Of a stretch of DNA of 11,721 nt, positions 7,583 to 11,721 are shown piece after piece. Made by a program: the position numbers and the translations under genes. Under the pieces are notes generated by a model. It ran no database searches. It had not been told where the DNA came from and saw nothing but the letters and a program-made list of their open reading frames with translations. This DNA is from Candidatus Roizmanbacteria bacterium CG_4_10_14_0_2_um_filter_36_35 (GTDB taxonomy: Bacteria; Patescibacteriota; Microgenomatia; UBA1406; GWC2-37-13), in NCBI GenBank assembly GCA_002792355.1, contig PFOE01000053.1, forward strand, positions 1 through 11,721. Reading direction: 5' to 3'. How positions within the stretch are numbered: the stretch's first letter is position 1; each line of letters starts with the position of its first letter.

Positions 7583-7603
7583 ATTCCTCGCTTCGCTCGG
7601 AAT
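7583..7603 (-). repeat. REP-like palindrome between gyrB and hppA
   Basis: On the minus strand, arms ATTCC and GGAAT enclose GAGCGAAGCGA. Pairing gives five arm pairs, two adjacent G-A mismatches, two G-C pairs and a GAA loop. It lies 17 bases after the gyrB stop and 27 bases before the hppA start. Compared with the miaA copy (ATCCC and GGGAT), the third arm base differs on both sides in a compensating way. The preceding bases GCTCGTC also resemble those of the miaA copy. No T-run follows, so it is not an obvious terminator, though it could shield mRNA ends. Confidence 0.75.
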
Positions 7604-7619
7604 GACGAGCGGGCGGGGA

Positions 7620-9560
7620 TTAAAAATCTAACTTTGCCATTTTTGCATGAGTAACAATAAATTTTTTTCTCGGTGGAACCTCGTCTCCCATTAACATTGA
7701 AAAGACATAATCAGCGTTTTGGCTATCACCGACTGTTATCTGTTTTAAGACGCGTTTTTCCGGGTTCATTGTTGTTTCCCATAACTGTTCTGGATTCATT
7801 TCTCCTAAACCTTTATATCTTTGAATAGTTGGTGAATTTTTCAGTTCAGGAGTTAACGAGTTAACGAGTTTATCTTTTTCTTCCTCAGAATAGGCATATT
7901 GAATATGTTTTCCGGACTGGATTTTGAAAAGAGGCGATTGGGCAACGTAGAGATGACCCTTATTAATTATATCTGGTAAATGACGATAAAAAAATGTTAG
8001 TAATAAAGTACGGATATGTTCTCCATCGACATCAGCATCGGTCATGATGACGATTTTATGATAACGTAGTTTTGCATAATCAATATTTTCTCCAATTCCC
8101 ATACCTAAGGCAATAACTAAATCTTTTAGTTCTTTAAAGGCAAGCACTTTATCAAGATAAGCTCTTTCTGTGTTCAAAACTTTTCCTCGCAATGGCAAAA
8201 TAGCTTGATATTTTCTATCTCTTCCCTGTTTGGCAGTGCCACCGGCTGAGTTACCCTCAACCATAAAAAGTTCAGAAAGCGCAGGATCTTTTTCTTGACA
8301 ATCAGCTAGTTTTCCTGGAAGCGACGCTCCTTCTAGAGCGCCTTTCCGCAAAACTGCTTCCTTGGCGGCTTTAGCAGCCAATCTAGCCTTTTGAGCTAAA
8401 TAAATTTTTCCTAAAATTTCTTTGCCGACTTTTGGATTTTCTTCAAAGTGAGTTGTTAGATAGTCAAATACAGTTTGCTGGACAAAAGTCTGAATTTCTG
8501 AATTACCAAGCTTGCTTTTTGTTTGTCCCTCAAACTGTAAATTGGTCGAAGGCATCTTGACGTAGACAATAGCTGACAAACCTTCTTTGACATCATCACC
8601 GGTGAAGGTTTCCTCACCGTTTTTTCCATTGCCAAATTCTTTTTTGGCATAGTTATTGATGGCACGGGTAATAGCGGTTTTAAAACCAGTTAGATGAGTA
8701 CCACCTTCATAGGTATTAATGACATTTACAAAAGAGTAGATATTTTCATTGATCGAGTCGTTATATTGAATTGCTACTTCAACTTCTTTGTCATCAAGTT
8801 GTTTTTTAATATAGATCGGGTCGTGAAGAATTTTTTTTCCACGGTTTAAATCGCGAATCAAAGAGATAATGCCGCCGTCAAAAAAATAAGCAAACCGGTC
8901 GTTGTTTTTCCGATTATAGATTTTAAAGAAAACACTATTGATAAGGTAAGCTCTTTCTTTAACTTGTTTTTTAAAAATATTATAATTAATTTCGACTGTT
9001 TCTTTAAAAATCTCGCTGTCTGGTAAAAAAGAAACGCCTGTGCCTTGTTTATATTTAAAGTTTATGATTGATTGTTTTACTTCTTTAACTGGATGAACAG
9101 GAACGCCTTTTTTATACTCTTGTCGGTATAATTTTCTTTCGCGTCTTACTTCGACAATCATGTGCGAAGACAAAGCATTGACAACTGAAGCACCGACCCC
9201 GTGAAGACCTCCAGAAATCTTGTAGGCGCCGACATTAAATTTGCCTCCGGCATGGAGTTTTGTCATAACAATCTCGAGAGCGGAAACTTTGTATTTAGGC
9301 AGTTTTTCAATAGGAATACCCCGGCCGTCATCAAAAACCGTCAAATAGCCACTTTCTTCAATATGGACTTCGACATTACGGCAAAATCCTGCCAAGGCTT
9401 CGTCTATGGAATTATCAATAATCTCGTTGAGACAGTGATTGATTCCAGATTGAGAGGTAGTACCGATATACATTGCCGGCCTCTTTCGAACAGGCTCTAA
9501 GCCCTCGAGAACAATAATGGATTCGGCTCCGTATGAAGACGTTTTTTTTGCTCCTGTCAT
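7620..9560 (-). CDS. gyrB: DNA gyrase subunit B
   Basis: GyrB provides the ATPase and the metal-binding TOPRIM site of gyrase. The 646-residue protein shows the GHKL ATPase domain: CLNEIIDNSIDEALAG (43-58, catalytic Glu46, Mg-binding Asn50), FDDGRGIPI (76-84) and GGLHGVGASVVNAL (117-130). The transducer domain carries QFEGQTKSKLGN (342-353). The TOPRIM domain includes ELFMVEGNSAGGTAKQGRDR (430-449, Glu435), PLRGKVLN, MTDADVDGEHIRTLL (506-520, Asp508/Asp510) and IQRYKGLGEMNPEQLWETTM (579-598). The usual EGDSAGG reads EGNSAGG; the changed residue is not one of the metal ligands. Length matches the short GyrB type without the E. coli insert. Pairing with the GyrA-box protein downstream supports gyrase rather than ParE. 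A good promoter ends six bases before the ATG and no Shine-Dalgarno sequence is present, so the mRNA may be leaderless. Confidence 0.97.
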   Translation of the reverse strand: MTGAKKTSSYGAESIIVLEGLEPVRKRPAMYIGTTSQSGINHCLNEIIDNSIDEALAGFCRNVEVHIEESGYLTVFDDGRGIPIEKLPKYKVSALEIVMTKLHAGGKFNVGAYKISGGLHGVGASVVNALSSHMIVEVRRERKLYRQEYKKGVPVHPVKEVKQSIINFKYKQGTGVSFLPDSEIFKETVEINYNIFKKQVKERAYLINSVFFKIYNRKNNDRFAYFFDGGIISLIRDLNRGKKILHDPIYIKKQLDDKEVEVAIQYNDSINENIYSFVNVINTYEGGTHLTGFKTAITRAINNYAKKEFGNGKNGEETFTGDDVKEGLSAIVYVKMPSTNLQFEGQTKSKLGNSEIQTFVQQTVFDYLTTHFEENPKVGKEILGKIYLAQKARLAAKAAKEAVLRKGALEGASLPGKLADCQEKDPALSELFMVEGNSAGGTAKQGRDRKYQAILPLRGKVLNTERAYLDKVLAFKELKDLVIALGMGIGENIDYAKLRYHKIVIMTDADVDGEHIRTLLLTFFYRHLPDIINKGHLYVAQSPLFKIQSGKHIQYAYSEEEKDKLVNSLTPELKNSPTIQRYKGLGEMNPEQLWETTMNPEKRVLKQITVGDSQNADYVFSMLMGDEVPPRKKFIVTHAKMAKLDF

Positions 9561-9566
9561 AGATTA

Positions 9567-9595
9567 ATTTTAGCTTTTTTGACGGTCTAAGTCAA
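9567..9595 (-). promoter_or_regulatory. gyrB promoter, predicted leaderless
   Basis: Minus strand: TTGACT (9595-9590), exactly 17 bases, TAAAAT (9572-9567), then six bases to the gyrB ATG at 9560. With standard spacing, transcription would begin on the A of ATG. The -35 is part of a small inverted repeat (TTTGAC at 9596-9591 and GTCAAA at 9583-9578). The region before the ATG is AT-rich and holds no Shine-Dalgarno sequence, which agrees with leaderless initiation. Confidence 0.6.
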
Positions 9596-9625
9596 AGCTT
9601 TTTTACTATATACATTAATCAAAAT

Positions 9626-10030
9626 TTACTTTAATTCTATCTTGCCTCCAGCGTTTTCTATCTTTTTCTTAGCTTCTTCGGCTACTTCTTTTTTTACATC
9701 GGTTAAAAGATCTTTTGGAGCTGATTCAACCAATTTCTTCGCATCCATAAGACCTAAATTTGGAAGGATTTCGCGAACCGCCTTGATAATACCTAATTTA
9801 TTGTTACCTGAGGTTGAGAGGACAACGGTGAATGTTGATTTTTCCTCCTTATCCGCTGAAGTAGTTTCTGCTTCGGAAGCGGAGGTAGCTGGCATGGCAG
9901 CGACCGGCATAGCAGAAACTCCAAATTTATCTTCAAGATATTTAGCTAAATCAGCCATTTCAACAACAGTTAGTTTTTCTATTTCAATAGCGATTTTTTG
10001 TAATTTTTCATTAAGTTTTATATCTGACAT
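9626..10030 (-). CDS. rplL: Ribosomal protein L7/L12 (bL12)
   Basis: bL12 forms the dimers of the ribosomal stalk that recruit and activate translational GTPases, and it binds uL10. The 134-residue protein has the N-terminal dimerisation helices (LQKIAIEIEKLTVVEMADLAKYLEDKFGV), a flexible hinge rich in Ala, Ser and Glu (about 39-62), and the C-terminal factor-binding domain (FTVVLSTSGNNKLGIIKAVRE, LGLMDAKKLVESAPKDL, IENAGGKIELK). The ATG directly follows the rplJ TAA, and a perfect Shine-Dalgarno sequence lies in the last codons of rplJ. This fits the need for several copies of L12 per L10. It ends in TAA; 65 bases follow before gyrB, with no convincing terminator. Confidence 0.97.
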   Translation of the reverse strand: MSDIKLNEKLQKIAIEIEKLTVVEMADLAKYLEDKFGVSAMPVAAMPATSASEAETTSADKEEKSTFTVVLSTSGNNKLGIIKAVREILPNLGLMDAKKLVESAPKDLLTDVKKEVAEEAKKKIENAGGKIELK

Positions 10031-10573
10031 TTATGATTTCACCTCCTTTGACTTGGTTTGCAACATATAAACCAATTTATTGGTATTGTATTTTATGGAA
10101 TAGACAAACTTACTCAGAGGCGATTTTAATGAAGCGATTACCATAGCGATTGATTCGCCTTTACTCGGTAATTTGGCAATTTTTTCCGTTTCTTCATTGT
10201 TATAGAAAGTGTTATCTAGGAGGGCTAATTTGAAAGAAAGAGTTTTCTCTTTTTTGATAAATTCATAAAATGCTTTAAGGCCTTTATCCCAATTTTCATC
10301 AAGAGTAATAAGAGCTGATGGTTCACGAAGCGGAAAAAACTTTTTTCTGAAATCCTTAAACAATGTTTTCTTATCGGGAACTCGATTTAAAGCTTTTTCA
10401 AAAAGACTGTTTTTAATTACTTTAAAGCTCGAGTTGACTTTTCTTAATTCTCTACGAAGACTTTCCAAATTCTGATGAGTAGTTTTATCTATCTTTACTA
10501 AAAGAAAGTTAGATTTATCTTTAAGAATGTTAGAAAGAGTTTCAACTTGAGATTTTTTTTTAGTACTGACCAT
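10031..10573 (-). CDS. rplJ: Ribosomal protein L10 (uL10)
   Basis: uL10 anchors the L12 dimers to 23S rRNA at the stalk base. From the chosen start the protein has 180 residues, normal for the family. It matches uL10 in SLRRELRKVNSSFKVIKNSLFEKAL (rRNA-binding domain), EPSALIT, and the C-terminal IAKLPSKGESIAMVIASLKSPLSKFVYSI followed by the L12-binding helix (NTNKLVYMLQTKSKEV). It is diverged but clear. The start at 10573 (MVSTKKK) fits the family; a GTG at 10630 would add 19 unrelated residues encoded by repeat sequence. A purine run (GGGGGATGG) lies about ten bases upstream, and part of it is also the 3' arm of a hairpin. The usual neighbours rplK, rplA and rpoB are absent on either side. 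Confidence 0.93.
   Translation of the reverse strand: MVSTKKKSQVETLSNILKDKSNFLLVKIDKTTHQNLESLRRELRKVNSSFKVIKNSLFEKALNRVPDKKTLFKDFRKKFFPLREPSALITLDENWDKGLKAFYEFIKKEKTLSFKLALLDNTFYNNEETEKIAKLPSKGESIAMVIASLKSPLSKFVYSIKYNTNKLVYMLQTKSKEVKS
10039..10049 (-). promoter_or_regulatory. Perfect Shine-Dalgarno sequence of rplL within rplJ
   Basis: Minus strand AAAGGAGGTGA, matching the 16S rRNA 3' end over its whole length, eight bases before the rplL ATG. It also encodes Lys-Glu-Val near the rplJ C-terminus. It contrasts with gyrB, hppA, rpmE and folD, which have no such site, and suggests high translation of L12. Confidence 0.9.
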
Positions 10574-10584
10574 ATTTTTCCATC

Positions 10585-10599
10585 CCCCGCTAAGCAGGG
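10585..10599 (-). repeat. Palindrome over the rplJ ribosome-binding region (copy B)
   Basis: Minus strand CCCTGCTTAGCGGGG, an imperfect version of the 10642-10658 palindrome with one base changed, keeping a G-T (G-U in RNA) pair. It can form a six-pair stem with a TTA loop. Its 3' arm supplies the G-run that is the only ribosome-binding-like sequence of rplJ, so folding could hide that site. A regulatory role is inferred. Confidence 0.55.
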
Positions 10600-10629
10600 T
10601 GTTCGCCAGGAAAATGTTAATTCTTACCA

Positions 10630-10669
10630 CCCTTCGACTTCGTCCCGCTAAGCGGGACTTCGCTCAGGG
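10630..10669 (-). repeat. REP-like element in the rplJ leader, interrupted by another palindrome
   Basis: Minus strand CCCTGAGCGAAGTC is followed by 20 extra bases and then GAAGGG. Removing the 20 bases restores CCCTGAGCGAAGTCGAAGGG, a copy of the GAGCGAAGTCGA family with arms CCCT and AGGG. The extra bases hold the palindrome at 10642-10658 and are bounded by a 7-base direct repeat (plus strand GACTTCG at 10636-10642 and 10656-10662). Confidence 0.75.
10642..10658. repeat. 17-base palindrome nested in the rplJ-leader REP (copy A)
   Basis: Plus strand GTCCCGCT, a single central A, then AGCGGGAC: perfect 8-base arms. It is a near-copy of the palindrome at 10585-10599 and lies inside the older element at 10630-10669. 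The overlapping 7-base direct repeat suggests a target duplication on insertion. Confidence 0.8.
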
Positions 10670-10697
10670 CAAGCCTGGGTCTTAGGAATTAATAACC

Positions 10698-10706
10698 ATT
10701 ATATCA
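10698..10706 (-). promoter_or_regulatory. Extended -10 promoter for rplJ-rplL
   Basis: Minus strand TGATATAAT: a consensus -10 (10703-10698) with the TG of an extended -10 one base upstream. The TGA is also the rpmE stop codon. The -35 region is poor (GTGAAC at 17 bases), which extended -10 promoters tolerate. It would start transcription near 10691, giving a leader of about 120 bases that contains both palindromes before rplJ. Apart from those repeats, nothing else was recognised in the gap 10574-10703. Confidence 0.5.
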
Positions 10707-11003
10707 TCTTTCCTGCAAAAGTTCACGTAAAGTTTTTACTTTTTTTTCTTTCTTGTCTTGTTTTTTTGTTTTTTTATCCCCGTATGCCACTTTATACTTT
10801 TTTGCATAAGCTTGTTTTTTCTGGAAAGTATCGACGCGACCTTTTCTGTCTAAAAATTTATGTTCGCCGGTATAAAAAGGGTGGCATTTATAGCAGACCT
10901 CGACAGTAATTGTCTGTTTGGTGCTACCTGTAGTAAAAGTATTTCCACAAGCGCAAACGACTTGAGCATCTAAATAATATTGTGGATGAATTTTTATTTT
11001 CAT
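10704..11003 (-). CDS. rpmE: Ribosomal protein L31 (bL31), zinc-binding form
   Basis: bL31 bridges the central protuberance of the large subunit and the head of the small subunit. The protein begins with MKIKIHPQYY and carries Cys17-x-Cys19 and Cys37-x-x-Cys40, the zinc-binding set of the C+ form, followed by HPFYTGEHKFLDRKGRVDTFQKKQ. Usual bL31 proteins end soon after this motif, at about 66-75 residues. This one has 99, with a tail of about 30 residues rich in lysine. The start lies ten bases after the prfA stop, without a Shine-Dalgarno sequence; an extended -10 overlaps the prfA stop. The gene ends in TGA. Its pairing with prfA is common in bacteria. Confidence 0.96.
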   Translation of the reverse strand: MKIKIHPQYYLDAQVVCACGNTFTTGSTKQTITVEVCYKCHPFYTGEHKFLDRKGRVDTFQKKQAYAKKYKVAYGDKKTKKQDKKEKKVKTLRELLQER

Positions 11004-11012
11004 AAGAAAACA

Positions 11013-11021
11013 ATTATAACA
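11013..11021 (-). promoter_or_regulatory. Extended -10 promoter candidate for rpmE
   Basis: Minus strand TGTTATAAT, a perfect extended -10, overlapping the prfA TAA. Nine bases separate it from the rpmE ATG, so transcription would start within or a few bases before the start codon. No recognisable -35 was found at 16-18 bases. The site is short and the region AT-rich, so chance is possible. Confidence 0.4.
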
Positions 11022-11721
11022 TTACTTTATCCCACTTTCCTTCTTTAATAATATCTTCTAAGTTATGAAAGCTTTTTCCAATCCTATGATCGGTTAAGCG
11101 GTTTTGAGGAAAGTTATATGTCCTGATTTTTTCCGCTCGATCGCCGGTTCCGACGTCTTTAACATAAGAATGTCTCAAACCTTTTTTCTTTTCTTCTTCA
11201 AGTTGATATAGTTTTGCCATGAGTAGATCTAAGGCAATTTTCCGATTTGCTTCTTGATAGCGTTCACGCGAAGCAGTTGTAACAATACCAGTTGATTTGT
11301 GAGTGAGGCGAACGGCGGTTGAGACTTTATTAACATTCTGTCCTCCATGACCGCCTGATCGATAAAATTGCCAGATAAGATCGGCCTGATTAATACTGAC
11401 ATCGGACTGAATAATTTGAGGTAAAACAACAATAATACAGGTTGAGGTGTGGATTCTGCCTTTTCTTTCGGTCTCGGGAATACGTTGAACCCGATGGACG
11501 CCAGTTTCATTTTTAAAAAGATTATAAGCGTCTTCTCCATTTATTTTTATCGTATTTTCATCAAGATTAGAAAATTTAAAACCTTTTTTTTGGGCAAATC
11601 GCAAGTAAGATGACAGTAATTCTTTCATCCAGAGTTTTGACTCGTCTCCTCCGACTCCGGGCAGGGCTTCGATAATAGCGGTGTTGGGATTGATTAGCAT
11701 AATTTTTCGATTAACTGTTTT
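11014..11721 (-). CDS. prfA: Peptide chain release factor 1, 5'-truncated by window edge
   Basis: RF1 recognises UAA and UAG in the ribosomal A site and triggers peptide release. The frame is open to the window edge, so the ATG at 11700 is probably internal and the N-terminal domain (about 100 residues) lies outside. The visible part has EALPGVGGDESKLW, HRVQRIPETERKGRIHTS, the catalytic GGQ motif in FYRSGGHGGQNVNKVSTAVRLTH, and GTGDRAEKIRTYNFPQNRLTDHRIG. The last motif and a tripeptide of the form PxT identify RF1 rather than RF2, which has SPF. The middle residue of PxT is Glu here (PET), where Ala or Val is usual. It ends in TAA, ten bases before rpmE. A stand-alone short release-factor-like protein is possible but less likely, because the sequence remains RF1-like at the edge. 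Confidence 0.92.
   Translation of the reverse strand, partial: KTVNRKIMLINPNTAIIEALPGVGGDESKLWMKELLSSYLRFAQKKGFKFSNLDENTIKINGEDAYNLFKNETGVHRVQRIPETERKGRIHTSTCIIVVLPQIIQSDVSINQADLIWQFYRSGGHGGQNVNKVSTAVRLTHKSTGIVTTASRERYQEANRKIALDLLMAKLYQLEEEKKKGLRHSYVKDVGTGDRAEKIRTYNFPQNRLTDHRIGKSFHNLEDIIKEGKWDKVML

Noticed and set aside
7850..7870. Tandem GAGTTAAC repeat in gyrB
   Set aside because: Only two and a half units inside a conserved stretch, encoding LVNSLTPE; likely chance or a minor local duplication.
9578..9600. Hairpin TTTGAC..GTCAAA after rplL as a terminator
   Set aside because: The stem is AT-rich and short and no T-run follows; it overlaps the gyrB -35 instead.
9642..10070. Long open frame (142 codons) on the plus strand opposite rplL
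   Set aside because: It mirrors the rplL coding region, has no recognisable motif, and the minus-strand protein is a clear bL12 with a perfect Shine-Dalgarno sequence.
10574..10630. Upstream GTG start for rplJ, adding 19 residues
   Set aside because: The extra residues come from repeat sequence and do not resemble L10; the ATG at 10573 gives the normal N-terminus.
10642..10658. GC-rich palindrome in the rplJ leader as an intrinsic terminator
   Set aside because: No run of T follows on either strand; it is better explained as an inserted repeat.
11698..11700. ATG as the true prfA start, making a short release-factor-like protein
   Set aside because: The frame continues to the edge and the sequence is still RF1-like there; the N-terminal domain most likely lies outside the window.
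1..11721. CRISPR array, tRNA, rRNA or transposase gene
   Set aside because: No regularly spaced repeats, no tRNA or rRNA sequence, and every sizeable frame is a housekeeping gene or its shadow.

Overview
The window looks like a piece of a small-genome bacterial chromosome of the Candidate Phyla Radiation (Patescibacteria), most likely a Microgenomates-type lineage. This is inferred from AT-rich, tightly packed genes, strongly diverged but intact housekeeping proteins (FolD, L10, RF1, LepA), short GC-rich palindromes scattered between and inside genes, and a mixed operon of unrelated core functions. Three genes end in TGA and the rest in TAA, so TGA is a stop codon and the genetic code is the standard bacterial one.

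Layout. One gene, lepA (EF4; 5' end outside the window), runs rightward at 2-1246. Everything else runs leftward. In transcription order it is prfA (RF1; 5' end outside the window), rpmE (L31), rplJ (L10), rplL (L7/L12), gyrB, hppA (membrane pyrophosphatase), gyrA, folD, miaA. Gaps are short (2 to 130 bases), folD and miaA overlap by 4 bases, and lepA and miaA converge with an 11-base overlap of their 3' ends. No stretch above 300 bases lacks a gene. No tRNA, rRNA, CRISPR array, transposase or prophage gene is visible.

How the genes fit together. The set covers translation (EF4, RF1, L31, L10, L12, tRNA i6A37 modification by MiaA), DNA supercoiling (both gyrase subunits, separated by hppA), pyrophosphate-driven ion pumping (hppA, with the Lys signature of the K+-independent class) and one-carbon folate metabolism (FolD, with altered active-site residues). 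They appear to form one long transcription unit with internal promoters. Several candidate -10 boxes lie so close to start codons that leaderless or nearly leaderless mRNAs are likely (gyrB best; rpmE and folD weaker), whereas rplL has a perfect Shine-Dalgarno sequence and rplJ a leader of about 120 bases.

The most interesting signal is not a gene. At least five short palindromic elements share a core (GAGCGAAGTCGA or close variants) flanked by arms that differ from copy to copy but remain self-complementary. Some lie between genes (gyrB/hppA, the rplJ leader), and others sit in frame inside lepA and miaA, adding extra peptide to loops of conserved enzymes. A second palindrome (core CCCGCTTAGCGGG) has inserted into one of them in the rplJ leader, leaving an apparent 7-base target duplication. 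A third (two 11-base arms of GCCTGCCTGCC) lies inside miaA. The behaviour resembles the Rickettsia palindromic elements and REP sequences, in a setting without an obvious mobilising gene.
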